A DNA stretch of 64,000 bases, taken from positions 1 to 64,000 of the forward strand of contig CAJKDY010000001.1 of assembly GCA_905198835.1 (NCBI GenBank), read 5' to 3'. Made by a program: the position numbers and the translations under genes. Of this stretch, positions 7,566 to 18,332 are shown one piece after another. The DNA comes from an uncultured Eubacteriales bacterium (GTDB taxonomy: Bacteria > Bacillota > Clostridia > Oscillospirales > Oscillospiraceae). Numbering within the stretch: the first letter of the stretch is position 1; each line of letters opens with the position of its first letter. Below the pieces are notes generated by a model. The model was not told the origin of the DNA, did no database searches, and worked only from the letters and a program-made list of their open reading frames with translations.

Positions 7566-7596
7566 GCGGACCGCCGGTCTCGGCGGTCCGCTTTTT
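7566..7596 (+). terminator. intrinsic terminator after degV
   Basis: A perfect ten-pair GC-rich stem (GCGGACCGCC at 7566-7575 with 7582-7591), six-base loop, then TTTTT. Confidence 0.9.
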
Positions 7597-7610
7597 AGGG
7601 AGGTATCGAT

Positions 7611-8558
7611 ATGGCCCAATGGTTGGAATACTGCCTGGAGACGGACGCGGGTGCGCTGGACGAGTTGACGGCGAAGCTTACCGCCCGGGGCCTCACCGGC
7701 CTGGTCATCGAGGATGAGGCTGACTTCAAGCGCTTTTTGGAGGAGAACCGGCAGTATTGGGACTACGTGGACGAGGCCCTGGAAGAGAGCATGAAGGGCG
7801 CGGCCCGGGTGAAGTTCTATACGCCCGCCACCAACGCAGGCCGCGCCCAGGCAGAGGAATATCTGCGCGGGCTAACAGGTATTAGCCTCACCGTTGCCCC
7901 CATGGAGGAAGAGGATTGGGCCAACGGCTGGAAGAAATATTACCAGCCAATCGACATCGGCCGGCGGCTCCGGGTGGTGCCAGAGTGGCTGGCGGGGGAG
8001 AGCGCGTCAGGCCGGGTGGAGCTGCTTTTGAATCCGGGCCTTACCTTTGGCACCGGCAGCCATCCCACCACCCAGCTGTGCCTGGAGGGGGTGGAGCGCT
8101 ACGCCGCCCCCGGCCAGCGGGTGCTGGACCTGGGCTGCGGCTCGGGGATCCTCTCCATTGCCGCGCGGCTGCTGGGGGCGGACTACGCCCTGGGGGTGGA
8201 CATCGATCCTAAGGCCCCAGACGTGGCCTATGAAAACGCCGCCATGAACGGCGTCACCAAGGAAAGCTACAAGGTATTAGCCGGGGACGTGTTGGGGGAC
8301 ATGGACCTGCGCGAGGCCCTGGCAGGGCAAGCGTGGGACCTGATCTTAGCCAACATCGTAGCCGATGTGATCATTCCCTTGTCCTCTGTGGTGGGGCCCT
8401 GGCTGGCTCCGGGCGGTAAATTCCTGTGCTCGGGCATCATCGACACCCGGGCGAATGAGGTGCGCGCCGCCTTGGAGGGCAATGGCTTTGCTGTTTTGGA
8501 TGCTCTGGAGCGCAAGGGATGGTACGCCTTTGAATGCGCGTGGAGGGGAAGACCATGA
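7611..8558 (+). CDS. prmA: ribosomal protein L11 methyltransferase
   Basis: PrmA transfers methyl groups from S-adenosylmethionine to lysines and the N-terminus of ribosomal protein L11. The 315 residues match the family length. An N-terminal substrate-recognition domain (about 1-110) is followed by the methyltransferase domain with LLNPGLTFGTGSHPTT, SAM motif I VLDLGCGSGILSIAA (near residue 170) and LANIVADVIIPL in place of the catalytic NPP-type motif. GGGAGG precedes the ATG. Its stop overlaps the next start (ATGA), so the metallophosphoesterase is translationally coupled. In many Firmicutes prmA sits near dnaJ or an rRNA methylase, which is not the case here. Confidence 0.95.
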   Translation: MAQWLEYCLETDAGALDELTAKLTARGLTGLVIEDEADFKRFLEENRQYWDYVDEALEESMKGAARVKFYTPATNAGRAQAEEYLRGLTGISLTVAPMEEEDWANGWKKYYQPIDIGRRLRVVPEWLAGESASGRVELLLNPGLTFGTGSHPTTQLCLEGVERYAAPGQRVLDLGCGSGILSIAARLLGADYALGVDIDPKAPDVAYENAAMNGVTKESYKVLAGDVLGDMDLREALAGQAWDLILANIVADVIIPLSSVVGPWLAPGGKFLCSGIIDTRANEVRAALEGNGFAVLDALERKGWYAFECAWRGRP

Positions 8559-9667
8559 CCCCCAAAGCGATAGTCCAGCCCATCCGTTGGCAGCCGGGGC
8601 AGCGGGTGTTGGTCGTCAGCGACGTCCACGGCGCGCTGGGCCTGCTAAAGGGCGCGCTGGCCAAGGCCAACTTCGGCCCAGAGGATGTGCTTATCGTCTT
8701 GGGCGATATCATGGAGCGCAGCGAGGGCAGCCTGGACACCCTGCGGTATGTGATGGAGCTTTCCCGGACCCACACGGTCCACACCGTGCTGGGCAACTGC
8801 GACAACATCACCCCGGCCTTCTTCCGCACCCAGGACGGCCGCTCGCCCCAGATCCCCGACGCCTTCTACCAGCGGTGGTTTTCCCAGCTGGGAGAGCGGT
8901 GCGCGTTGGTGAAAATGGCCCGCATGGCGGGGACGCGCCTGGACACGCCGGCGGACTATCCCGCCGCCCGGGCCGCTTTGCGCCAGGCCTTTGGCCCGGA
9001 GATCGGCTTTTTGGAGGGCCTGCCCCACATTTTGCTCCACGACGACTATCTCTTTGTCCACGGCGGCGTGCCCCGGGAGACGGAGCTGGAAAGTCTCAGC
9101 GCCTTTGAGGTGATGAAAAATGACAGCTTTTTGACCCAGGGCCACAGTTTCCGCCGCTGGGTGGTGGTGGGCCACTGGCCGGTGACACTCTATAACGAGC
9201 GGATCCCTTCCGCCGCGCCTATTTTCGACGAAAAACGACACATCGCCAGCATCGACGGCGGGGCCACACTGAAGTGGGACGGCCAGGTCAACGTGGTCAT
9301 CCTGCCCCAGAAGCCCGGCGGGGCCTTTACCTGGGTCAGCGACGATGGTTTTCCCACCGTCACCGCCCTGGACGCCCAGGCGCCAAGCCCCGACCCCATC
9401 AACATCCGCTTCGGCCACAGCGCCTTGTCGGTGCTGGAGGAGGGGGAGGAGTTTTGCCTGTGCCGCCATGAGGAGAGCGGCCGGGTCCTGAGCATCCTCA
9501 CCGCCTATCTTCGCCGCCGGGACGGCCAAGTCACCTGCGAGGACTCCACCGACTATCGCCTGAGCGTGGCGCCGGGGGACGTCCTTTCGGTGGTCCGGCG
9601 GACCAGCCGCGGGCTGCTGGCCAAGAAAGACGGCGTGACGGGCTGGTATGACGGCAGGTATGAATAA
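8555..9667 (+). CDS. calcineurin-like metallophosphoesterase
   Basis: A 370-residue protein with the dinuclear-metal motifs of the calcineurin superfamily: SDVHG (near residue 24), GDIMER, GNCDN, then FVHGGV and VVGHWP in the second half, as in PPP-type phosphatases. The third motif has GNCD in place of GNHE, a form common in YfcE-like phosphodiesterases, so the substrate is uncertain. About 90 residues after the catalytic domain (from near 280) form an extra beta-rich module of unknown role. I chose the ATG at 8555 because GGAGGGG lies six bases upstream and it gives an ATGA overlap with prmA; an in-frame ATG at 8534 has no ribosome binding site. A terminator follows. Confidence 0.8.
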   Translation: MTPKAIVQPIRWQPGQRVLVVSDVHGALGLLKGALAKANFGPEDVLIVLGDIMERSEGSLDTLRYVMELSRTHTVHTVLGNCDNITPAFFRTQDGRSPQIPDAFYQRWFSQLGERCALVKMARMAGTRLDTPADYPAARAALRQAFGPEIGFLEGLPHILLHDDYLFVHGGVPRETELESLSAFEVMKNDSFLTQGHSFRRWVVVGHWPVTLYNERIPSAAPIFDEKRHIASIDGGATLKWDGQVNVVILPQKPGGAFTWVSDDGFPTVTALDAQAPSPDPINIRFGHSALSVLEEGEEFCLCRHEESGRVLSILTAYLRRRDGQVTCEDSTDYRLSVAPGDVLSVVRRTSRGLLAKKDGVTGWYDGRYE

Positions 9668-9673
9668 GAGCAA

Positions 9674-9709
9674 AACGGGAGACCTGGGACAGGTTTCCCG
9701 TTCTTTTTT
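9674..9709 (+). terminator. intrinsic terminator after the metallophosphoesterase gene
   Basis: A 13-pair stem (AACGGGAGACCTG with CAGGTTTCCCGTT, one G-U pair) and three-base loop, followed by CTTTTTT. Confidence 0.88.
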
Positions 9710-9729
9710 GGACAAACTTTGATACACTT

Positions 9730-9745
9730 CCTTCCGAAAGGAAGG
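9730..9745 (+). promoter_or_regulatory. small hairpin enclosing the ribosome binding site of the P-type ATPase gene
   Basis: CCTTCC (9730-9735), a GAAA tetraloop and GGAAGG (9740-9745). The 3' arm is the Shine-Dalgarno for the ATG at 9754, so folding would hide it. This may set the translation rate. Confidence 0.4.
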
Positions 9746-9753
9746 TGAGGGCG

Positions 9754-12357
9754 ATGGTGGCCCATTGCGAGGGGACCCGGGAGCTGCTGGCCCAGCTGGA
9801 AACGGACGAAAAGACAGGGCTTTCCCAGGCCGAGGCCCGGCTGCGACTGGAGCGGGACGGAGCCAACGAGTTGCGGCAGGAAAAGCGCGCGTCGCTTTTT
9901 ATGCGGCTTTTAAACCAGCTTCGGGACCCTATGATCTTGGTCCTGCTGGCGGCGGCAGGGCTTTCCCTCTGGGCCGGCGGCGGCAGGGACTGGCTGGACA
10001 GCGCCATCATTCTGGTCATCGTGGTGGTCAACGCCGCCATCTCCATCTCCCAGGAGGATCACGCCCAGAAGGCCCTGGCGGCCCTCAAGGAGCTCTCCGC
10101 GCCTACGGCGCTGGTGCGCCGGGATGGGGCCCTTTGTCGGGTGGGGTGCCGGGAGCTGGTGGTGGGGGACATCGTGTACATCGCCGCCGGCGACCAGATC
10201 GGGGCAGACGGACGGCTGCTCCAAGGGGCCAATCTTCGGGTGGACGAGAGCGCCATGACCGGCGAGAGCGTCAGCGTGGATAAAGAGCCCGCCGAGGACC
10301 TGGCGGCGGACACGCCCCTGGCGGAGCGGAGGAACATGGTGCTGGCGGGGACCATGGCGGTGGCGGGCAAGGGCGTGATGGTGGTCACGGCCACGGGCAT
10401 GGACACGGAGATGGGCCGCATCGCCTCCCTGCTGGACGCCTCGGAAAAGCGGCCCACGCCCCTGCAGCGGCGGATGGGAGAGGTATCCCGGACGCTGTCC
10501 TTTGTCTGCCTTTGCGTGTGCGCTCTCATGTTCGGCGTGGGGCTTTTGCAGGGCAAGGGCATTTTGGATATGCTAATGACGGCGGTGTCCCTGGCGGTGG
10601 CGGCCATCCCGGAGGGGCTTAGCGCCATCGTCACCATCGTGCTAGCCCTGGGGGTACAGCGGCTGGCCAAACGGGGGGCCATCATCACCAAGCTGCCCGC
10701 CGTGGAGACCCTGGGCTGCGCGGGGGTCATCTGCTCGGACAAGACGGGGACTCTGACCCGTAACCGCATGGAAGTGGTCCGGCTGTGGGGCAAGGGTCCG
10801 GAGGCGGAGCACCAGGCGGCCCAGGCCTTTTTGCTCTGTAATGACGCCACCTTTTCCGGGGACCAGGTCATCGGCGAGCCCACCGAGGCGGCGCTGCTGG
10901 TCAAGGCCAGGGAAATGGGCCTGAGCCGGGAGGCTCTGGAGCAGCGAGAGCCCCGGGTGGGGGACCTGCCTTTTGACGCGAGGCGCAAGCGCATGACCAC
11001 GCTGCACAAGTCCGGCGCGGGCTATGTGGCCTACGTCAAGGGCGCGCCAGACCTGCTGCTGGAGCGGTGCGACAAGATCCTGACGGCCCAAGGCGCCGTG
11101 GCGCTGACGCCCACGCGCAAGCGGGAGGTAGAGCGGCAGGTCCTGCAAATGGGCAAGGAGGCTCTGCGGGTACTGGCCTCGGCGAAAAAGGAGCTATCCA
11201 GTCTGCCCAGAGAGCCTAAGGCGGAGCAGGTCGAGCGGGGCTTGACCTTTTTGGGCCTGGCGGGGATGATCGACCCGCCCCGGCCCGAGGCGCGCCAGGC
11301 GGTGGAGCAATGCCATCGCGCGGGCATCCGGCCCATCATGATCACCGGCGACCACCGCACCACCGCCATGGCCATTGCCCGGGAGCTGGATATTCTGCGC
11401 CCGGGAGATACCTCCATTACCGGCGCGGAGCTGGACTTTATGAGCCAGGAGGACCTGGAGAACGAGGTGGAGCGCATCTCCGTCTACGCCCGGGTGACTC
11501 CGGAGCATAAGATGCGCATTGTCCGGGCCTGGCAGGCCAGGGGCCAGGTGACCGCCATGACCGGCGACGGCGTCAACGACGCTCCCGCCCTAAAGCAGGC
11601 CGACATCGGCTGCGCCATGGGCAAGAGCGGCACCCAGGTGGCCAAATCCTGCGCCCATCTGATCCTGACCGACGATAACTTCTCCACCATCGTCTCCGCC
11701 GTGGCCGAGGGCCGGGGCATCTACGACAATATCAAAAAAGCGGTCCACTATCTCCTGTCGTGCAACATCGGGGAAATTTTAACGCTGTTCGCGGCTACGG
11801 TGCTGGACTTTGGGCAGATGCCCTTGGTGCCGGTGCAGCTTTTATGGCTCAATCTGGTCACCGACTCTCTGCCCGCCCTGGCCCTGGGTATGGAACGGCC
11901 TGAACCGGGGACCATGGAGCGCAAGCCAAGAGGCGGGGAAGAGGGGCTTTTTACCCGGAAATTCTCCCTACGGCTGATTTGGCAGGGGTTCATGGTGGGC
12001 GCTTTGACCCTGGCGGCGTACTGCCTGGGCCATTTTGTGCTGGCCACGCCCCAGCAGGCCGACGGCGTGGCCAACACCATGGCCTTTGCCACGCTGACGC
12101 TGTGCCAGCTGTTCCACGCCTTTAACGTCCGAAGCGAGGACCAGTCCATCTTTGCCCTGGGGGCCTTTTCCAACCGGGCCATGAACAAAGCCTTTTTGGC
12201 GGGGCTTGCCATGCAGCTGGCGGTGCTGCTGGTGCCGCCGCTGATGGGGGTGTTCTCCACGGTGTGGATGACCCCCTTGCAGTGGATGACGGTGGCGGCC
12301 CTGGCGGTGGCCCCCATTGCCATCTGCGAGATCACCAAGATGTTTGGGCAAAAATAA
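9754..12357 (+). CDS. P-type Ca2+-transporting ATPase
   Basis: An 867-residue P2-type cation pump of the calcium-ATPase (PMR1/LMCA1-like) group in the cytoplasmic membrane. Visible are the N-terminal cation-ATPase domain, the actuator loop TGES (near 169), the PEGL-type motif in the fourth membrane helix (AAIPEGLSAIVTIVLALG), the phosphorylation site CSDKTGTLTRN (Asp near 329), the nucleotide domain, GDGVNDAPALKQADIG (near 604) and six C-terminal membrane helices ending in a cation-ATPase C domain. I chose the ATG at 9754 because GGAAGG lies eight bases upstream; a GTG at 9745 overlaps that site. Calcium export is inferred from family. It stands alone between two terminators/promoters. Confidence 0.92.
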   Translation: MVAHCEGTRELLAQLETDEKTGLSQAEARLRLERDGANELRQEKRASLFMRLLNQLRDPMILVLLAAAGLSLWAGGGRDWLDSAIILVIVVVNAAISISQEDHAQKALAALKELSAPTALVRRDGALCRVGCRELVVGDIVYIAAGDQIGADGRLLQGANLRVDESAMTGESVSVDKEPAEDLAADTPLAERRNMVLAGTMAVAGKGVMVVTATGMDTEMGRIASLLDASEKRPTPLQRRMGEVSRTLSFVCLCVCALMFGVGLLQGKGILDMLMTAVSLAVAAIPEGLSAIVTIVLALGVQRLAKRGAIITKLPAVETLGCAGVICSDKTGTLTRNRMEVVRLWGKGPEAEHQAAQAFLLCNDATFSGDQVIGEPTEAALLVKAREMGLSREALEQREPRVGDLPFDARRKRMTTLHKSGAGYVAYVKGAPDLLLERCDKILTAQGAVALTPTRKREVERQVLQMGKEALRVLASAKKELSSLPREPKAEQVERGLTFLGLAGMIDPPRPEARQAVEQCHRAGIRPIMITGDHRTTAMAIARELDILRPGDTSITGAELDFMSQEDLENEVERISVYARVTPEHKMRIVRAWQARGQVTAMTGDGVNDAPALKQADIGCAMGKSGTQVAKSCAHLILTDDNFSTIVSAVAEGRGIYDNIKKAVHYLLSCNIGEILTLFAATVLDFGQMPLVPVQLLWLNLVTDSLPALALGMERPEPGTMERKPRGGEEGLFTRKFSLRLIWQGFMVGALTLAAYCLGHFVLATPQQADGVANTMAFATLTLCQLFHAFNVRSEDQSIFALGAFSNRAMNKAFLAGLAMQLAVLLVPPLMGVFSTVWMTPLQWMTVAALAVAPIAICEITKMFGQK

Positions 12358-12379
12358 CCAAAAAAATCCGGAATAGGCC

Positions 12380-12408
12380 TTGTGTTTTTGACGAAAGGAT
12401 GGTAAAAT
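12380..12408 (+). promoter_or_regulatory. probable promoter of ppdK
   Basis: TTGTGT (12380-12385), 17 bases, TAAAAT (12403-12408), in an AT-rich stretch 55 bases before the start codon. The match is moderate. Confidence 0.45.
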
Positions 12409-12462
12409 ATTTGAGCTAAAATGACCGAACGGGACGTTAAAACAGAAAGGAATGAAGCAGAC

Positions 12463-15102
<2,640 letters not shown>

Positions 15103-15118
15103 AACCGATTTACAAAAA

Positions 15119-15160
15119 ACAAACACACCGCTTGGCCAGTTGGCTGAGCGGTGTGTTTTT
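15119..15160 (+). terminator. intrinsic terminator after ppdK
   Basis: AAACACACCGCT (15121-15132) pairs with AGCGGTGTGTTT (15147-15158) around a 14-base loop, and the stem runs into a T tract. Confidence 0.88.
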
Positions 15161-15174
15161 GTGCTGTATTACAA

Positions 15175-15199
15175 TCTGCATGACGGTTTGTCATGCAGA
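15175..15199 (+). other. perfect ten-pair hairpin upstream of a small ORF
   Basis: TCTGCATGAC (15175-15184), GGTTT loop, GTCATGCAGA (15190-15199). No T tract follows, so it is not an ordinary terminator. A possible extended -10 (TGCTATAAA, 15216-15224) lies just downstream, which would place the hairpin over the -35 area, as an operator might be. Confidence 0.5.
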
Positions 15200-15248
15200 C
15201 AGATTGAACGGTGCGTGCTATAAAAAGGGGGAGAGGGGGGAGGAAACG

Positions 15249-15452
15249 ATGCTAAAAGAAGTGCTGGCCGCGTTGGTTCGGCAAGGCCAAGTTGCCGTAG
15301 AGGTTCCGGGACTGGATATGGAGCGGCTGGAAGCGATTTTGCGAAGTCGGTGTATGCAGACTCTGCGAAGGGTAAAAATGGTAATACACAGCGAGGATAT
15401 TTCTGACGCAGAGAAAATAGAAATACTCTGCCGCTATTTGGAGGGCTGGTAA
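15249..15452 (+). CDS. small protein of unknown function (67 residues)
   Basis: The ATG at 15249 follows an unusually long purine-rich Shine-Dalgarno region (GGGGAGAGGGGGGAGGAAACG). The 67-residue product is predicted soluble and mostly helical: an N-terminal helix (LKEVLAALVRQG), a short strand, then basic and acidic helices with DISDAEKIEILCRYLEGW at the end. An upstream in-frame extension (from 15132) runs through the ppdK terminator and is not credible. I do not recognise the family. It is convergent with obg, 22 bases away. The strong ribosome site and separate upstream hairpin support a real gene. Confidence 0.6.
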   Translation: MLKEVLAALVRQGQVAVEVPGLDMERLEAILRSRCMQTLRRVKMVIHSEDISDAEKIEILCRYLEGW

Positions 15453-15474
15453 GTGGGGACCTCCAGAAAGCGAT

Positions 15475-16758
15475 TTACCGCTGATAATCAAACTCCAGGT
15501 TGTAGAGCGACACCGTGTCGCCGTCCTGGATGCCCAGCTCCTCCAGCCGGTCAAAAAGGCCGGACTGGCGCAGGATGCGGTCAAACCAGTTGCGGCTTTC
15601 AAAATCGCCAAAATTCACGTTCATCATGACCCGGCGGAGCCATTCACCCTCCACGATCCAGGTGCCGTCGTCGCTGCGGGTGATGTCCAGGGGCTGGGAG
15701 GTGTCCACCGAGGGGGCCTTGGGTACGTAGGTGGCCTCAAAGGGCTCCGGCGGCGGCAGCTCCGAGAGCCGCTGGGCGGCGTAGGCCATCAGCTCCTGGG
15801 TGCCCTGGTGGGCGGCGGCGGAGATCTCGAAGTAGGGCAGGCCCAGGTTTTCCGCATGGGCCCGCAACGCCGCGGAGCCCTCGCCGTCGGGAGCCAGGTC
15901 TACCTTGTTACCCACCACTACGGTGGGCCGCTGGGCCAGGTCCTTGGACCACGCCTCTAATTCCGCTGTAATGGCGTCAAAGTCTGCCACCGGGTCCCGG
16001 CCCTCGCTGCCCGACACGTCTACTACGTGCAGCAGCAGACGGCAGCGGTCGATATGGCGCAAAAAGTCGTGACCCAGGCCCGCCCCCTGGGCGGCCCCTT
16101 CGATGACGCCGGGGATATCGGCCAGGACGAAGGAGTTGCCCTCGCCCAGGCTCACCACCCCCAGGTTGGGGGAGAGGGTGGTAAAGTGGTAGTTGGCGAT
16201 CTTGGGCTGGGCCCGGGTGACTACGCTCAGGAGCGTGGATTTGCCCACGTTGGGAAAGCCCACCAGCCCAACGTCGGCCAGCAGCTTTAATTCCAGAATG
16301 ACCTCCATGGACTGGCCCGGGAGGCCCGCCTTGGCAAAGCGGGGCGCTTGCCGGGTGGGGGTGGCGAAGTGTTTGTTGCCCCAGCCGCCGTTGCCGCCCC
16401 GGCAGAGGACGAAAGGCTGGGCGTCGGCCATGTCCCGGATAATGTCGCCGCTCTCGGCGTCCCGGATGACGGTGCCACGGGGGACCTTGACGGTCAAGGT
16501 CTCGCCATCCTTGCCCGAGCAGCGCTTGCCTGTGCCGTCCATGCCGTTGCCCGCCACATATTTGCGCTTGTAGCGAAAGTCCATCAGGGTGGTCATGTGG
16601 TCGTCCACGATGATGACCACGTCACCGCCCCGGCCACCGTCGCCGCCGTCGGGGCCGCCGGCGGCCACATACTTCTCCCGGTGAAAGGCCACCGCGCCGT
16701 TGCCGCCGTCTCCGGCCTTGACAAAGATCTTTGCCTGGTCTAGCCACGCGTTGGGCAT
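15475..16758 (-). CDS. obg: ribosome-associated GTPase Obg
   Basis: Obg/CgtA is an essential GTPase that acts in 50S ribosome assembly and growth control. The 427 residues have the three expected parts: the glycine-rich Obg fold (about 1-158, VKAGDGGNGAVAFHREKYV, GGDGGRGGDV), the G domain with GFPNVGKSTLLS, DIPGVIEGAAQGAGLGHDFL and NKVDL, and the C-terminal OCT domain ending NWFDRILRQSGLFDRLEELG. The ATG at 16758 has GGAGG upstream; the longer in-frame start at 16830 lies inside the rpmA terminator. It is the last gene of rplU-prp-rpmA-obg, the usual Firmicutes order. Confidence 0.97.
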   Translation of the reverse strand: MPNAWLDQAKIFVKAGDGGNGAVAFHREKYVAAGGPDGGDGGRGGDVVIIVDDHMTTLMDFRYKRKYVAGNGMDGTGKRCSGKDGETLTVKVPRGTVIRDAESGDIIRDMADAQPFVLCRGGNGGWGNKHFATPTRQAPRFAKAGLPGQSMEVILELKLLADVGLVGFPNVGKSTLLSVVTRAQPKIANYHFTTLSPNLGVVSLGEGNSFVLADIPGVIEGAAQGAGLGHDFLRHIDRCRLLLHVVDVSGSEGRDPVADFDAITAELEAWSKDLAQRPTVVVGNKVDLAPDGEGSAALRAHAENLGLPYFEISAAAHQGTQELMAYAAQRLSELPPPEPFEATYVPKAPSVDTSQPLDITRSDDGTWIVEGEWLRRVMMNVNFGDFESRNWFDRILRQSGLFDRLEELGIQDGDTVSLYNLEFDYQR

Positions 16759-16786
16759 ACGCTCGCCTCCTTTTGCTCCTAGTATG

Positions 16787-16823
16787 CCAAAAAGAACGGG
16801 GTCGTTGCAGCCGCAACGACCCC
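16787..16823 (-). terminator. terminator between rpmA and obg
   Basis: A perfect 11-pair stem (16798-16808 with 16813-16823) is followed, on the minus strand, by GTTCTTTTT. It stands just before the obg ribosome site, so obg transcription from the rplU promoter must read through it or use another promoter. Confidence 0.8.
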
Positions 16824-16839
16824 ACTTCAAAGACGTTTG

Positions 16840-17124
16840 TTAGGCCTCTTCTTCGACAATAGAGACCTGCTTGCGGTCCTTGCCCAGCCGGTGGAATTTT
16901 ACACGCCCAGACTTCAGAGCGAAGAGCGTATCGTCGCTGCCCTTGCCCACGTTGACGCCGGGGTGGATGTGGGTGCCGCGCTGCTTGACCAGCACGTTGC
17001 CGGCCAGCACGAACTGGCCGTCGGCCCGCTTGACGCCAAGACGCTTGCTCTCGCTGTCCCGGCCGTTGCGGGTGGAGCCTACGCCCTTTTTATGGGCGAA
17101 AAACTGCAAACCAATGTTCAGCAT
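16840..17124 (-). CDS. rpmA: 50S ribosomal protein L27
   Basis: L27 reaches the peptidyl-transferase centre with its N-terminus. The 94-residue precursor starts MLNIGLQFFA before HKKGVGSTRNGRDSESKRLG. The extension ending LQFFA is the Firmicutes type removed by the cysteine protease Prp, so mature L27 should begin at His11. The gene for Prp lies four bases upstream, in the same operon. The rest of the protein (ADGQFVLAGNVLVKQRGT, HPGVNVGKGSDDTLFA) is typical. Confidence 0.97.
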   Translation of the reverse strand: MLNIGLQFFAHKKGVGSTRNGRDSESKRLGVKRADGQFVLAGNVLVKQRGTHIHPGVNVGKGSDDTLFALKSGRVKFHRLGKDRKQVSIVEEEA

Positions 17125-17128
17125 TGTC

Positions 17129-17464
17129 TTACACCTCCATGTCTAAGACAGTTAGATTTTCGGGATATTCCCCGGCCAGGTCGGTGAGGTAGACCATCAG
17201 TCCGGCCAGAAGGGCCTGGCAGGCGGTCTCGTTTTCCTGACCCATGTCGCCGGGGAGCTTGAGGGAGATCAGAGCCTTGTCCTCCCGGACCTTCACCGCC
17301 GCGCCTACGGCCAAAACATCGTTGACGGTGGTCTCTAAAAGGCGGATGGCGGAGGTCAGAGCGGCGCAGAGGATATCCTCACCCTCGTCGGCCAGAGCGG
17401 CGTGGCCCTGGAACTCCACGGCCTCGATGCGCTGGCCCTTAGTGGTGAACGTGACGGTGGTCAT
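17129..17464 (-). CDS. prp: ribosomal-processing cysteine protease Prp
   Basis: Prp cleaves the N-terminal extension from L27 in Firmicutes that have one. The 111-residue protein shows the family's catalytic histidine in FQGHAALADEGEDILCAA and, in the same stretch, the catalytic cysteine. The ATG overlaps the rplU stop by one base (TGATG), which points to translational coupling, and rpmA, its substrate, follows directly. The match between enzyme and the LQFFA site in the L27 precursor supports the call. Confidence 0.95.
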   Translation of the reverse strand: MTTVTFTTKGQRIEAVEFQGHAALADEGEDILCAALTSAIRLLETTVNDVLAVGAAVKVREDKALISLKLPGDMGQENETACQALLAGLMVYLTDLAGEYPENLTVLDMEV

Positions 17465-17775
17465 CAGGCGTTCACTTTGGTGATCTCGATCTTGGTGTAG
17501 GGCTGACGGTGGCCCTGCTTGGTCTTCTCGTTCTTCTTGGGCTTGTACTTGAAGACGATGACCTTCTTGCCCTTGCCGTTCTTGACCACGTTGGCCTGAA
17601 CGCTGGCGCCGGCCACGGTGGGCTGGCCGAAGGTGGCCTTGTCGCCGTCGATGACGGCCAGGACCTGGTCGAAGGTGACGGCGTCGCCGGCCTCCACGGG
17701 CAGCTTCTCCACATAGAGAACGTCGCCCTCTGTGACCTTGTACTGCTTGCCGCCAGTAACAATGATCGCGTGCAT
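17464..17775 (-). CDS. rplU: 50S ribosomal protein L21
   Basis: L21 binds 23S rRNA in the large subunit. The 103-residue protein begins MHAIIVTGGKQYKVTEGD and ends with the rRNA-binding stretch KKNEKTKQGHRQPYTKIEI, as expected. It heads the rplU-prp-rpmA(-obg) operon and is preceded by a strong promoter and a roughly 80-base leader. Confidence 0.97.
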   Translation of the reverse strand: MHAIIVTGGKQYKVTEGDVLYVEKLPVEAGDAVTFDQVLAVIDGDKATFGQPTVAGASVQANVVKNGKGKKVIVFKYKPKKNEKTKQGHRQPYTKIEITKVNA

Positions 17776-17856
17776 ACTTATTTCACTCCTTTATTACGGG
17801 CTCGCCGTGGTAGGGGAGCGCGGGGCGCTGCTTGTAGACCCTATTTCCGAGCGGCC
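17776..17856 (-). ncRNA. 5' leader of rplU, probably an L21 leader
   Basis: The RNA from the promoter to rplU is about 80 bases and GC-rich, with possible paired segments GCGCCCCGCGC and others, directly upstream of the L21 gene. Firmicutes rplU operons often carry a conserved 'L21 leader' at this place, through which the ribosomal protein controls its own operon. I infer it from position and size only. Confidence 0.45.
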
Positions 17857-17861
17857 TTAGT

Positions 17862-17890
17862 AGTATATCAGCCAAAAGCTGGGATGTCAA
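17862..17890 (-). promoter_or_regulatory. strong promoter of the rplU operon
   Basis: Minus strand TTGACA (17890-17885), 17-base spacer, TATACT (17867-17862). Confidence 0.85.
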
Positions 17891-17975
17891 GCACTTTTTC
17901 TCTTAAAATCCCTGGTTTTGTAAGGGTTTCTACATCTTGTGTGCCAAGGAAGGGGGGTGTTCCATATGGTGGGGG

Positions 17976-18332
17976 TCAGCCCTTGCTGAAGATGCCCCGG
18001 AGCACCAGACCGATGCCGGCGGCCAGAGGGGCCAGGATCAAGAGAACGTCGGAGAGGCTCATGTACCGAAAGCCGATGTGCATCCCCAGGATCAGGGAAA
18101 GTACCAGAGCGGCTATGAGCACGCCGATGAGGACCTTACTCCAGGTGGAAGGCCGGACGATGGCAAAAATGACGGCCAGCACCAGCAACACGATGAGAAT
18201 GGCCCCGGTGTTGACCCGGCCAAAGGTGAAAAAGCCGAAGCTGGTCACATAGGCGTTTTTGAAGAGCATAAAGAGACCGACCAAGGTCAGAACGATGCCA
18301 AAAATGTACTCAAACCCCTTTTTCTTCGTCAT
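17976..18332 (-). CDS. small membrane protein of unknown function
   Basis: A 118-residue protein with about four hydrophobic segments: IFGIVLTLVGLFMLF, GAILIVLLVLAVIFAIV, VLIGVLIAALVLSLILGM and LILAPLAAGIGLVLRG. Only the charged N-terminus (MTKKKGFEY) is hydrophilic. I chose the ATG at 18332, behind AAGGAGG; the longer in-frame start at 18404 lies inside the upstream gene and has no ribosome site. It overlaps the end of the rRNA methyltransferase gene by 23 bases and is likely translationally coupled to it. No family recognised. Confidence 0.7.
   Translation of the reverse strand: MTKKKGFEYIFGIVLTLVGLFMLFKNAYVTSFGFFTFGRVNTGAILIVLLVLAVIFAIVRPSTWSKVLIGVLIAALVLSLILGMHIGFRYMSLSDVLLILAPLAAGIGLVLRGIFSKG

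Noticed and set aside
8534..8554. Earlier start for the metallophosphoesterase
   Set aside because: No Shine-Dalgarno before 8534, whereas 8555 has one and gives the ATGA overlap with prmA.
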